The notes under the pieces are model-generated. The model saw only the letters and a program-made list of their open reading frames with translations, did no database searches and had not been told where the DNA came from. The translations under genes were made by a program, and so were the position numbers. From the NCBI RefSeq assembly GCF_031457495.1, contig NZ_JAVDWM010000001.1:2282001-2346000 (forward strand): a DNA stretch of 64,000 nucleotides, given 5' to 3'. The DNA is from Sphingopyxis sp. BE259. GTDB taxonomy: Bacteria > Pseudomonadota > Alphaproteobacteria > Sphingomonadales > Sphingomonadaceae. Positions 27,521-36,350 of the stretch are shown here, piece after piece (the first letter of the stretch is position 1; each line of letters starts with the position of its first letter).

Positions 27521-28442
27521 TGCCAAATCCGCCGAAGCGCGCGCCATCGATTGGGTGATCCGCCAGCGCGATGCCGCGTTCGACGATTGGGACGGTTTTG
27601 CCGAGTGGCTTGCCGAAGACCCCGTTCACGCCGCAATTTACGATGAGGTCGCCAGTCTCGATCAAGACCTGGGCGCCTTACCCCCGGCTGTCAGCCCGTC
27701 GGTCGTCGTAAGGCCCGTTGCACAGCGCCGTCCGTCACGCCGCGCGTGGGTCGGCGGCGCAATGGCGGCGGCGTTGGTCGCGGTCATCGGCGTGTCGACG
27801 CTCAATCCGTTCGGCAATGGCAACCGGATCGAGACCGCGGCCGGCGAACATCGCACTATCCAACTCGCCGACGGGTCGCGGATCGAAATCAACGGCGGAT
27901 CGATCATCGAAATCGACTCGGACCGCCCGCGCTTTGCGCGGCTGGCGTCGGGCGAGGCGATGTTCCATGTCGTCCACCGCGATAGTGATCCTTTTGTCGT
28001 CGAAGCGGGCGGCGACCGGATCGTCGATCTGGGCACCGCCTTCAACGTCGTTCGCCGCGAACGCCAGACCTCGGTCGCTGTGTCGGAAGGCATCGTCCTC
28101 TACAACCCCGATCGCGACAAGGTCCGCCTGGTCGCGGGCAAGGCGATCGAAGCGCGCGATGATGATGACCGACCACCGGTCGTGCAGGACATCGATGTCG
28201 CCAGCGTCGGCGGCTGGCGCAGCGGACTGCTCGTTTACAATGGCGCCCCGCTGGCCTTGGTGGCCGATGATCTGAAGCGGACCGCCGGAATGGATGTCCG
28301 CATCGCACCCGCCGCCGCTAACCTGTCGTTCCGCGGGGCGCTGATTATCGACAAGAACCGTAGCCGCACGATCGCCGATCTGGCCGCCTTGTCGGGAACG
28401 AAGGCGCAGCGGCAGGGCGATGGCTGGATATTGACCCGCTGA
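27510..28442 (+). CDS. FecR-type anti-sigma/sigma regulator
   Basis: 310 residues. An N-terminal cytoplasmic DUF4880 segment (ARAIDWVIRQRDAAFDDWDG, then FAEWLAEDPVHAAIYDEV), a membrane span (about 75-95, GGAMAAALVAVIGV), then the periplasmic FecR domain (AGEHRTIQLADGSRIEINGG; RLASGEAMFHVVH; DLGTAFNVVRR) and a C-terminal STN-like DUF4974 region that contacts the receptor. It holds or activates the overlapping FecI-type sigma factor. The TGA stop is embedded in a CTGA where the receptor gene probably starts. Confidence 0.92.
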   Translation: MQPDAKSAEARAIDWVIRQRDAAFDDWDGFAEWLAEDPVHAAIYDEVASLDQDLGALPPAVSPSVVVRPVAQRRPSRRAWVGGAMAAALVAVIGVSTLNPFGNGNRIETAAGEHRTIQLADGSRIEINGGSIIEIDSDRPRFARLASGEAMFHVVHRDSDPFVVEAGGDRIVDLGTAFNVVRRERQTSVAVSEGIVLYNPDRDKVRLVAGKAIEARDDDDRPPVVQDIDVASVGGWRSGLLVYNGAPLALVADDLKRTAGMDVRIAPAAANLSFRGALIIDKNRSRTIADLAALSGTKAQRQGDGWILTR

Positions 28443-30928
28443 GCCCGCAGTCCCGCCTTGCCTATGTCGCTGCGGCGATCGCGCTGACCGTGCCCGTACA
28501 GGTTTTGGCGGCGGAGGAGCGCGCCTTCGACGTGCCGAAGGGAAGCCTGTCGACCGCACTGCCGGTGATCAGCCGCCAGGCCGGGGTCAGCATCAGCGTC
28601 GTCGATGCCAAGCTATGGCAGGCGCGGGTCAAGCGGGTGCGCGGGCGGATGAGCGTCGAAGAAGCGATCCAGCGCTTGCTGAGCGGTTCCGACGCCCGCG
28701 CCGTCCGCGTCAGCGCCACCAGCTGGCGCATCGAACGCCGCCCGGTGACGCCGCGGTTGGCCCATCGCCCGGCCCCCGCGCGCCAACCGACACCGCAACC
28801 GCGGGCGCGCGAACCGTCGCAGGACATGGTCGCCGCAGAGCAGGATGAAATCATCGTCACCGCGTCAAAGACCGACCTGCCCTATTCGCATTTCGCCGGC
28901 GTCGTCACCCAATTGAGTGGCGGCGATTTGGCGTTTGGCGGCGAACGCGGCATGGAATCGATCCTGTCGCGAACCGCGACCGTGTCGTCCACCCATCTGG
29001 GTTCGGGGCGCAACAAGCTGTTCATTCGCGGCATCGCCGATTCCAGCTTCACCGGCCCGACGCAATCCACGGTCGGACAATATCTCGGTGACATCCGGCT
29101 TAGCTATAATGCGCCCGATCCGGACCTTCGCCTCTACGACGTCGACAATGTCGAAATCCTCGAAGGACCGCAGGGCACGCTCTACGGCGCCGGATCGCTC
29201 GGCGGGATCATTCGCGTCGTCCCCAAGGCGCCCGACCCGCGCGCCATGTCGGTGCAGGCGATCGCGGGCGTTTCGGTCACCCAGCATGGCGACCCCGGCG
29301 GCGACATCGCCGCGATCGCCAATCTGCCGGTCGGCGACAATGGCCATGCGCTGCGGCTGGTCGGCTATATGCTGACCGATGGCGGCTATATCGACAACCC
29401 GCTGCGCGGCCAGAACGACGTCAACCGCGTCCATGTCCGCGGCGGCCGCGCGGCGTTTCGCTTCGACGCCGGTAATGATTGGACCGTCGATCTGGGGGGC
29501 GTTTACCAGTCGATCAAGTCGAACGACGCCCAATATGCCGACAAGGCCGCCGACCCGCTGACCCGCAACTCGATGGTCGAACAAAATGCGTCGGCACGCT
29601 ACGGCCTTGGCACGATCGTCGTCATGAAGGATTGGGACGGTCTGCATTTCCAGTCGTCGAACGCCTTTATCGACCATCGCCTGTTCGAACGCTTCGACGC
29701 GAGCCTGCCCGAAGCGCCCGCAGGGTCCGCCGCTACCGCGGGCGCGGTGGACGTCGAGCGGCTGTTCGCGCCGGTTCAGGTGACGCCGCTTGCCGACGTC
29801 CCGCGCGTGCTCGATCAACGCAATGCGACGCGGATGTTCGTCAGCGAAAACCGCCTGTCGCGGCCTTATCACGACGGTTTGGGCTGGGTCGTCGGCGCGA
29901 GCTTCATCGACAATCGCGCGCGGCAGGACCGTGAATATGGCTATGGCGCGCTGCGCGCGGTTCTGCCGGGCGTCACCAACAAGATTACCGAAGTCACCGG
30001 CTATGCCGAGGCGACGGTGGAAGTGATGCCCGACCTGATCGCCGCAGGCGGCATCCGTTTGTCGCACGCAAGGCTCGGCGGGATGGCGGAGGGCGTATCC
30101 CTCGCGCTATCCCAAGCTGGCCGCGCGACGACTGCGTCGCGCAACGAGACCGACTTGCTGCCGTCGTTTTCCCTGCTCGCGACGCCGCTGCATAACCTGC
30201 GGCTCTATGCGCGTTATCAGGAAGGCTTTCGCCCCGGCGGCCTCGCCGTCGATGGCAATTTCGTGCGGCGGTTCCTGAACGATCAGGTACGGACGTGGGA
30301 GGCGGGCGTTCGCTTCGGCGACAAGGGGCAAAGCCTGTTCGACGCCAGCATCGCGGTGTCGCACAGCCGCTGGCGCAACATTCAGGCCGATTTCATCGAT
30401 AGTACCGGTTTCCCGACAACGGCCAATATTGGCGACGGACGGATCACCAGCGTGTCAGGCGCGCTCGCAATGCGCCCCACCGAGGCGCTGACCTTTGAAC
30501 TCGGCGCGGTCTATAACCAGAGCCGGGTCGACGATCTGGCGCTCGACATCTTGCCGGTGTTTGCGGCGGCACCGGGGCGGCTTGGACGCATCCCCAACGT
30601 CGCCAGCCATGCGGTGCGTGGGTCGGTCAACTATGCGACAGTGATCGGGGACGAGGATTTCCGCGTCAACGGCTGGGCAAATTATGTCGGGCCGTCGCGG
30701 CTCGGCATCGGCCCGGTGCTCGGCGAAAGCCAAGGCGACTATATCGATACCGGGCTGGCGATGCGCGTCGGCGACCAGCGCCGCGGACTGTCGGTGACGC
30801 TGACCAATTTGTTCGATTCACGCGGGAATCGCTTTTCGCTGGGGACTCCGTTTGTCGAGGGTAATGCGGGTTTTATGACGCCGCTGCGGCCAAGGACGCT
30901 GCGGATTGCGGTAGACGTGGCGTATTAG
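28439..30928 (+). CDS. TonB-dependent receptor with STN signalling domain (probable CTG start)
   Basis: 829 residues if started at CTG 28439, which overlaps the fecR TGA as CTGA. In this frame there is a stop at 28361 and no ATG, GTG or TTG before GTG 28490; the latter would cut the signal peptide in half. The CTG gives LAYVAAAIALTVPVQVLA followed by AEERAF. STN domain about 28-100 (FDVPKGSLSTALPVISRQAG), Pro-rich linker, TonB-box-like DEIIVTASKTD, plug (NKLFIRGIADSSF; VEILEGPQGTLYGAGSLGG), and a 22-strand-type barrel ending TLRIAVDVAY. Outer membrane importer/sensor working with FecIR; substrate unknown. Confidence 0.88.
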   Translation: MSPQSRLAYVAAAIALTVPVQVLAAEERAFDVPKGSLSTALPVISRQAGVSISVVDAKLWQARVKRVRGRMSVEEAIQRLLSGSDARAVRVSATSWRIERRPVTPRLAHRPAPARQPTPQPRAREPSQDMVAAEQDEIIVTASKTDLPYSHFAGVVTQLSGGDLAFGGERGMESILSRTATVSSTHLGSGRNKLFIRGIADSSFTGPTQSTVGQYLGDIRLSYNAPDPDLRLYDVDNVEILEGPQGTLYGAGSLGGIIRVVPKAPDPRAMSVQAIAGVSVTQHGDPGGDIAAIANLPVGDNGHALRLVGYMLTDGGYIDNPLRGQNDVNRVHVRGGRAAFRFDAGNDWTVDLGGVYQSIKSNDAQYADKAADPLTRNSMVEQNASARYGLGTIVVMKDWDGLHFQSSNAFIDHRLFERFDASLPEAPAGSAATAGAVDVERLFAPVQVTPLADVPRVLDQRNATRMFVSENRLSRPYHDGLGWVVGASFIDNRARQDREYGYGALRAVLPGVTNKITEVTGYAEATVEVMPDLIAAGGIRLSHARLGGMAEGVSLALSQAGRATTASRNETDLLPSFSLLATPLHNLRLYARYQEGFRPGGLAVDGNFVRRFLNDQVRTWEAGVRFGDKGQSLFDASIAVSHSRWRNIQADFIDSTGFPTTANIGDGRITSVSGALAMRPTEALTFELGAVYNQSRVDDLALDILPVFAAAPGRLGRIPNVASHAVRGSVNYATVIGDEDFRVNGWANYVGPSRLGIGPVLGESQGDYIDTGLAMRVGDQRRGLSVTLTNLFDSRGNRFSLGTPFVEGNAGFMTPLRPRTLRIAVDVAY

Positions 30929-30929
30929 C

Positions 30930-31098
30930 GAAGGTCGGCTTTGGGGTGGGGAGCGGACAAACCCCACCCCTCGTCACCCCGGACTTGATCCGGGGTCCAT
31001 GACCCGTTGAGCCGCCGTAATCTTGAGAGGGCAGATGGATCCCGGATCAAGTCCGGGATGACGAAATTAAAAGTCCGAAATCGGTCGCTAGCCGTCAC
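30930..31098. repeat. Dispersed ~168-bp repeat element, copy 1
   Basis: Between convergent receptor and acyl-CoA dehydrogenase genes. It shares end-to-end similarity with 58527-58694: a GCTTTGGGGTGGG start, CACCCCGGACTTGATCCGGG, an ATCTTGAGAGGGC centre, ATCCCGGATCAAGTCCGGGA, and a GTCCG..ATCGGTCG end. It contains nested inverted repeats (GGACTTGATCC.. and its complement), so it can fold into a long hairpin. It could act as a bidirectional terminator or be a non-autonomous mobile element; no transposase is nearby. Confidence 0.8.
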
Positions 31099-31139
31099 CT
31101 TCGTCGATGCCCCTCTCCGCCAGAGAGGGACTCGCCGGA

Positions 31140-32279
31140 TCAATCCGCCAGCACCAAGCGTTCATAGCGGTCCATGTGATAATCGTGGCTGCCGAACTGG
31201 CCTTCGATCATCGTGGCGCGCTTGAAATAATGGCCGATCGCCAGCTCCTGCGTGATGCCGATGCCGCCGTGAGTTTGAATTGCGTTCTGGCCGACAAATT
31301 TCGCGCCGCGTGCGACCTTGGCTTTTGCGGCTGACACCGCCGCCATACGTTCGTTCGCGGGCAAATCGAGCTTCAGCACCCCCATGATCGTCATCGAACG
31401 CGCCTGTTCGACCTCCATGAACATATCGACCATGCGATGCTGGAGCACCTGGAACTTGGCGATCGGCACCCCGAACTGCTTGCGCTGCTGGGTATATTCC
31501 AGCGTGCCTTCGTGCAGTTTCTGCATCACCCCGGTCGCCTCGGCGCAGACCGCGACGGTTGCTTCATCGACGATCTGTTCGACCAGCGGCAAGCCGACGC
31601 CTTCGCCGCCGAGCAGCGCGTCGCCCGGGATCGCGACATTTTCGAAATAGATTTCCGACGCGCGGCTGCCGTCGACGGTCGGATAGTCGCGGCGGACGAT
31701 GCCGGGCAGGTTGGCGTCGATCAGGAACAGCGACACGCCCTCCCGGTCGCGCTGGCCGCCGCCGGTGCGCGCGGTGACGAGCAGATGCGTCGCCCAGGGC
31801 GCGGCGTAAACGACACCCTTGTGGCCGTTCAGCACATAACCCGCGCCGTCTTTCTTCGCGGTGCTCCGCAGATTGGCGAGGTCGTAGCGACCCTGCGGCT
31901 CGGCATAGGCAAAGGCGATAATCGCATTGCCTGCAATGATCTCGGGGATCATCGCATCGGCCTGCGCCCCGCCGACGGCTTTCAACGCGCCGCCCGCGAT
32001 GACGACGGTCGGCAGATAAGGCTCGATCCCGATGACCTTGCCCAATTCCTCCATCACGATCGCATTTTCCAGCGCGCCGCCACCCAGGCCACCGTGCTCC
32101 TCGGCGAAGGGCGCACCCAGCATGCCCAGTTCCTGCGCCAGCGCGGTCCAGATCGCCGGGTCGCGGCCGCTGTCCGAATTGATGAACTTCTGGCGCGTTT
32201 CAAAATCATAAGTGTCGCTCAGGAAGCGCGCGAGCGTGTCGCGGATCATGTCCTGCGTTTCGGTGTAGGTGAAATCCAT
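31140..32279 (-). CDS. Acyl-CoA dehydrogenase, small-subunit type
   Basis: 379 residues with the full acyl-CoA dehydrogenase fold: an N-terminal helical domain (MDFTYTETQDMIRDTLARFL), a middle beta domain (AFAYAEPQGRYDLANL; VLNGHKGVVYAAPWATHLLV) and a C-terminal helical domain (KFQVLQHRMVDMFMEVEQAR; IQTHGGIGITQELAIGHY). FAD-dependent alpha,beta-oxidation of an acyl-CoA in the cytoplasm. It resembles the small subunit of PimC/PimD-type heteromeric dehydrogenases, and a large-subunit-like gene lies just upstream on the same strand. Substrate unknown. Confidence 0.88.
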   Translation of the reverse strand: MDFTYTETQDMIRDTLARFLSDTYDFETRQKFINSDSGRDPAIWTALAQELGMLGAPFAEEHGGLGGGALENAIVMEELGKVIGIEPYLPTVVIAGGALKAVGGAQADAMIPEIIAGNAIIAFAYAEPQGRYDLANLRSTAKKDGAGYVLNGHKGVVYAAPWATHLLVTARTGGGQRDREGVSLFLIDANLPGIVRRDYPTVDGSRASEIYFENVAIPGDALLGGEGVGLPLVEQIVDEATVAVCAEATGVMQKLHEGTLEYTQQRKQFGVPIAKFQVLQHRMVDMFMEVEQARSMTIMGVLKLDLPANERMAAVSAAKAKVARGAKFVGQNAIQTHGGIGITQELAIGHYFKRATMIEGQFGSHDYHMDRYERLVLAD

Positions 32280-32302
32280 CTCTCATCGTTCCTGATTTTG
32301 AT

Positions 32303-32380
32303 CGTCATCCCGGCGAAGGCCGGGATCTCAACCTCTCGCCATGACGCGGCGGCGAGATCCCGGCCTTCGCCGGGATGACG
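32303..32380. repeat. Intergenic inverted repeat (27-bp arms)
   Basis: A perfect 27-bp inverted repeat, arms 32303-32329 and 32354-32380, with a 24-bp spacer; the arm core is CATCCCGGCGAAGGCCGGGA. It lies between the two acyl-CoA dehydrogenase genes. The same family recurs at 42505-42582. In RNA it would form a very stable stem that could protect or limit the downstream message. Confidence 0.85.
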
Positions 32381-32392
32381 TCTGTTATGTGT

Positions 32393-33589
32393 TTAAAGGC
32401 CGAGCACCATCTTCGCGATGATGTTGCGCTGGATCTCGTTCGACCCGCCATAGATCGTCGTCTTGCGGACGTTGAAATAGGTCGGCGCGGCGCGGTGCGC
32501 GTAGTCCGGGCCGATCGGATGCTCGTTGTCGCCCTCTCCGAAACCGCGGAAATAGGGCGCGCCATAATGGCCGACCGCTTCCAGGCTCAGTTCGGTCAGC
32601 CGCTGCTGGATTTCCGATCCCTTGATCTTGAGCAGGCTCGACTCCGGCCCCGGCCCGCGGCCCGCATTCGCACCCGCCAAGCTCCGCAGCTCGGTAAATT
32701 CGAGTGCGGCGAGATCGACTTCCAGCTCGGCGACTTTGCGCTTGAAGAACGCATTGGCGAGGAGCGGCTTGTCGCCGTCGAGTTCGGTGCGGGCGATCGC
32801 CTTCACCTTCTCGATCCCGCGCTTCGAGGCGGCAACACCCGCGATGCCGGTACGTTCGTGCGCGAGCAGGAATTTGGCACAGGTCCAGCCCTTATTCTCT
32901 TCATAAACGCGTTGCGAGACGGGAACGCGGACATCCTCCAGCCACACTTCGTTGACTTCATGCTCGCCGCCCAGCGTGATGATCGGGCGCACGGTGATGC
33001 CGGGCGATTTCATGTCGATCAGCAGGAAGGAAATGCCTTCCTGCTGCTTGGCGTCCTTGTCGGTGCGGACGAGAAAAAAGCCCCAGTCGGCATGCTGGGC
33101 CAGCGTCGTCCAGGTCTTTTGGCCGTTGACGATATAATCGTCGCCATCGCGGATGGCCGTGGTGCGGAGCGACGCCAGATCGCTGCCCGAACCCGGCTCA
33201 GAATAGCCCTGACACCACCAATCCTCGCCCGACAGGATACGCGGCAGGAAATAGGCTTTCTGTTCGGGGGTGCCGAAGGTGTAGATCACCGGCCCGACCA
33301 TCGCGAGGCCGAACGGCATCAGGCGGATGCAATCGGCGCGCGACGTTTCCTCCGACCAGATGAAACGCTGGGTCGGCGTCCAGCCGGTGCCGCCATATTC
33401 GACCGGCCATGCGGGAGCGATCCAGCCCTTTTTGTGCAGGATCTTGTGCCAGGCGAGGAAATCCTCCTTGGACATCTCTTCGCCCTCATCCTGCTTGTCG
33501 CGCAGCTCGGCGGGGTAATTTTCGGCGATGAAGTCGCGCACTTCCTGTTGGAAGGCGAGATCTTCGGGGCTGAATTCCATGTCCATCAC
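32393..33589 (-). CDS. Acyl-CoA dehydrogenase, large-subunit type
   Basis: 398 residues. N-terminal helices (EFSPEDLAFQQEVRDFIAEN), an elongated WPVEYGGTGWTPTQ segment, the beta domain with GYSEPGSGSDLASLRTTA and GDDYIVNGQKTWTTLAQHAD, and the C-terminal TIYGGSNEIQRNIIAKM. It has the features of the PimC-like large partner in two-subunit acyl-CoA dehydrogenases; the adjacent 379-residue protein is the likely partner. These enzymes oxidise bulky, branched or dicarboxylic acyl-CoAs in several bacteria. First gene of the pair. Confidence 0.9.
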   Translation of the reverse strand: MMDMEFSPEDLAFQQEVRDFIAENYPAELRDKQDEGEEMSKEDFLAWHKILHKKGWIAPAWPVEYGGTGWTPTQRFIWSEETSRADCIRLMPFGLAMVGPVIYTFGTPEQKAYFLPRILSGEDWWCQGYSEPGSGSDLASLRTTAIRDGDDYIVNGQKTWTTLAQHADWGFFLVRTDKDAKQQEGISFLLIDMKSPGITVRPIITLGGEHEVNEVWLEDVRVPVSQRVYEENKGWTCAKFLLAHERTGIAGVAASKRGIEKVKAIARTELDGDKPLLANAFFKRKVAELEVDLAALEFTELRSLAGANAGRGPGPESSLLKIKGSEIQQRLTELSLEAVGHYGAPYFRGFGEGDNEHPIGPDYAHRAAPTYFNVRKTTIYGGSNEIQRNIIAKMVLGL

Positions 33590-33719
33590 GAATCTCCCAT
33601 CGGATAATGGCGCCCTTATACCGGGCGCTCACCTTTACGTAAACGGCAAGTTGCGACTTGCAACGTTTGTCACCCGATGATTGCGCCAGTGGACGCCGCT
33701 TGTCCAGCGAAGTGGCGCT

Positions 33720-34616
33720 CTAAGGCGCGGAGCGCGTTACCAAGACGACGGCGCCATCGCTGGCGTAGGGACCGCGCACTTCGGCGATGGTCAGCGTGAC
33801 GGCAATCGCGGTCCCGTCGCGCGTCACGATCTGCGACGCGAGGCGCGCCGACTGGCCCGACCGGAACACCGATTCCAAGGCTTCGGCAAAGGCACTGCGT
33901 TGCCCAACCGCCAGCAGCGCGGAGAAGCGCACCCGCCGGATCGCTGCAGGATCGACCCCGAGCAGGTCGGTCAGCACGGCATTGGCCGCCTCGACGGTCT
34001 CACGCACCGACAGGCGCGCATGACCGATGCCGCCATCCGTTTCCACCGCTTCGAGCAACGCTTGCCGCGCATCGGTCGCGGCAAAACCGTCCATTGCTTC
34101 GCTGACATCGCGCAGGATCAGCGCTCCGCCGATCGGCGCGGGAACCAGATCGACGCGCAGCCACTGACGCGGCCGCAAGATGTCGGGCACCTCGCCCGAA
34201 AAACGCTCGCGATGGTCGATCATGCGAACGATATGTTGCGCCAGCAAACTGCCCCCCAGCCGCGGCACCGCAGTTAGCAGCGGCGCGCCGATCAGGTCGG
34301 CGCACGACGTCTCCAGCATGTCCGACGCCGCGGGATTGACCGCGACGATCCGCCATTGCCGATCGATCAGGATCACCGCGTCACGGATTGCTTCGGCCAG
34401 CCCGGCGAGCGAGTGATGCAGGCTGTCCGTCGCCGCGGCGACGTTGTCCGCATTGCGGTCCAGCCGCCGATAGTCGTCGAGCGAGATCAGCACATGCGCG
34501 TCCTTGCCATGATGCGTCACGACGACCGGTTTGCGCGCCGATTGCAGTCGCCAGTTGGCAAAGCCGCGGATGAAATCCGCCGCTGAAACGCGCTGTGGTT
34601 CATGGACTGCTGGCAC
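33720..34616 (-). CDS. Phd/YefM-like domain fused to two PAS domains
   Basis: 298 residues. Residues about 8-55 (RVSAADFIRGFANWRLQSAR, KPVVVTHHGKDAHVLISLDD, YRRLD) match the Phd/YefM antitoxin fold: a conserved SAADF start, PVVVTHHGK and a hydrophobic strand before an EYRRL-like helix. Two PAS domains follow: about 70-165 (AIRDAVILIDRQWRIVAVNP; ILRDVSEAM) and about 190-295 (TVEAANAVLTDLLGVDP; DGTAIAVTLTIAEVRG). No toxin gene is adjacent and no output domain follows the PAS units. Likely a DNA-binding sensor regulator rather than an antitoxin; function unknown. Stands alone between opposing intergenic gaps of ~100 bp. Confidence 0.75.
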   Translation of the reverse strand: MPAVHEPQRVSAADFIRGFANWRLQSARKPVVVTHHGKDAHVLISLDDYRRLDRNADNVAAATDSLHHSLAGLAEAIRDAVILIDRQWRIVAVNPAASDMLETSCADLIGAPLLTAVPRLGGSLLAQHIVRMIDHRERFSGEVPDILRPRQWLRVDLVPAPIGGALILRDVSEAMDGFAATDARQALLEAVETDGGIGHARLSVRETVEAANAVLTDLLGVDPAAIRRVRFSALLAVGQRSAFAEALESVFRSGQSARLASQIVTRDGTAIAVTLTIAEVRGPYASDGAVVLVTRSAP

Positions 34617-34715
34617 TTTTGCCTCCCCGCTGGCCGGATCACTTATGATCCTTTTGGGGCCGACCGCGCGATGATGGCCACAAAGTGCATCCGCCCCGGC
34701 ACCGTTATGGCGTAG

Positions 34716-36350
34716 TCACACCAGCTTCGCCTTGCCGCAGCGCAGCGCGTTGACTCGCGCATCCGCCTGCCCCAGATGCACGCCGAGCAGCCCGGTGACA
34801 TCGGCTAACACGGTATCGAGCACCGGCGCCGCCAGCGCGACGGTATCGCCGACGACGGTTCGCAGCGCGTTGAGGTTAAGCCCGATGCCGAGCACATTGA
34901 CGCGCAGGTCCATACGATCGGACAGCGATTTGGCGGCGCCCGCAACCAGTCCGCTGCTCGACACCGTCTTCACCTGTCCGTCGTCGATGTCGTCGCGCGA
35001 AAAGCCGACCTGCTTTTCGGCAAGGTCCGACAACACCAGTTCGGCCTCGGCATCGACGCTGGCGAGCGGCAGTTTCACCACCCGCGCCGGGCGCGGATCG
35101 AGCGGGCGTTGCATATCCTGAAAATCGGCGTCGTCGACGGTTCCTATCGCCAGCATCGCAGGCGAGGTGACCACCGCCAGCGACACCGCCGCGCCGCTGT
35201 GGGGCCGACAATCAATATCCGAAATCCGCGCCGATGCCGAGCCGAGCTCGGCCAGCACCGGGATATGGACGCTGGCAAGCGGGGTCGCGATCCGCGTATC
35301 GAGTTTCAGCCGCACCTGCGCGGTCCGCACGACAACCTGATTGGTATCGGTCACCGCGATCAGCGGCGAATGCGCGGGCGGCTCGCCGATCAGCAGCGCG
35401 ATGTCTATTCCCGATCCGCCGGGCAGATTGCTGGCCACCGACAGATCGACCTGGCGATTGGCGCTGCTCAGCAACAGCATCGCACGCAGCAGGCTGAGTG
35501 CGTTGACCTTGACCGGGTTGGCGGGATCGACGCGGATGCTCGACGACCGCGGCCCCAGATCGATCGCGCGCGATGGTAACAGGCTGCGCGGCAAGGCACG
35601 ATCGGCGATATGCTCGAGCGCGCTTGCCGCCTGCCCGTCCGACGCGCTCGCCAACGCCGAAACGACCTGCGGCAGGGTCACCTGACTGTCGAGCGTCTGG
35701 CCAAAGGTCAGGACGTCGGCGTCGATTTCGGTGCGCAGCGCATCGGAAAACGCCAGCAGATCGATGTCGGTGCTGGCCAGCGCATTGTAGTCCATCAGCG
35801 ACAGGTTGACCTGGCTGCCGGTCAGCCCCGACAACAGAGCGTTCGGCAGGCCGCCATTGACCGCGGCAACCCGCGAGCCGAGCGAAAAAGCCGCATAGCC
35901 GCGCCGCGCGCCCGTCGCGGTGGCGCGGATCACGCTGTCGCTCTTGCCGGTCAGGAATCGTCCAAAATAGAGCGGGCGATCGCGGGTCAGGCTGATCCGC
36001 ACCGCGTTCGCCGATGCGCCGCCCGGGGCAAAGCGCTGTTCGGCGGCGATCGCTCCGTCGGGCGTGTAGGTGCCGGGGGTCAGCGCCGCGATGCGGATAC
36101 CGCAATCGCAGTTGGCGGCGATGATCCGTTCGGCCGCCGCCTGCTCCTCGCCCGGTCGGCCTGCGGCCGCCATCGCTGCGGCATCGGCGATGCCCTGCAA
36201 TTTTCGGCGGTCGAGATAGAGCGAACCGACATCGACCGCGAGCGCCGCGGCGCCGATCAGCATCGTCATCGCGAATGCGGTGGCGATGCTGATCCCGGCG
36301 CGGCGATCGCGGACAAAAATGCGGAGGTTTTGCAGCAATATCATCGTCAA
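34716..36350 (-). CDS. TadG-like pilus assembly protein
   Basis: 544 residues. The N-terminus has the TadG/Flp signature: basic residues (RIFVRDRRAG) before one membrane span (ISIATAFAMTMLIGAAALAV) and VDVGSLYLDRRKLQGIADAA, with ALTAAG-type alanine-rich helix. The large remainder is periplasmic and rich in LPxxLL and ADVLT-type repeats; no vWA MIDAS is obvious. In Tad systems TadG is a minor pilus-associated protein. It overlaps the TadE-like gene by ATGA. No tadA/B/C, cpaB-F or flp pilin is in the window. Confidence 0.75.
   Translation of the reverse strand: MTMILLQNLRIFVRDRRAGISIATAFAMTMLIGAAALAVDVGSLYLDRRKLQGIADAAAMAAAGRPGEEQAAAERIIAANCDCGIRIAALTPGTYTPDGAIAAEQRFAPGGASANAVRISLTRDRPLYFGRFLTGKSDSVIRATATGARRGYAAFSLGSRVAAVNGGLPNALLSGLTGSQVNLSLMDYNALASTDIDLLAFSDALRTEIDADVLTFGQTLDSQVTLPQVVSALASASDGQAASALEHIADRALPRSLLPSRAIDLGPRSSSIRVDPANPVKVNALSLLRAMLLLSSANRQVDLSVASNLPGGSGIDIALLIGEPPAHSPLIAVTDTNQVVVRTAQVRLKLDTRIATPLASVHIPVLAELGSASARISDIDCRPHSGAAVSLAVVTSPAMLAIGTVDDADFQDMQRPLDPRPARVVKLPLASVDAEAELVLSDLAEKQVGFSRDDIDDGQVKTVSSSGLVAGAAKSLSDRMDLRVNVLGIGLNLNALRTVVGDTVALAAPVLDTVLADVTGLLGVHLGQADARVNALRCGKAKLV

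Noticed and set aside
30930..31098. CRISPR-like array
   Set aside because: The palindromic units are single copies with nested inverted repeats, not direct repeats with spacers.
32375..33607. A 410-codon plus-strand frame over the large acyl-CoA dehydrogenase
   Set aside because: Shadow of a well-conserved enzyme gene; composition is His/Asp/Arg-rich as expected from antisense reading.
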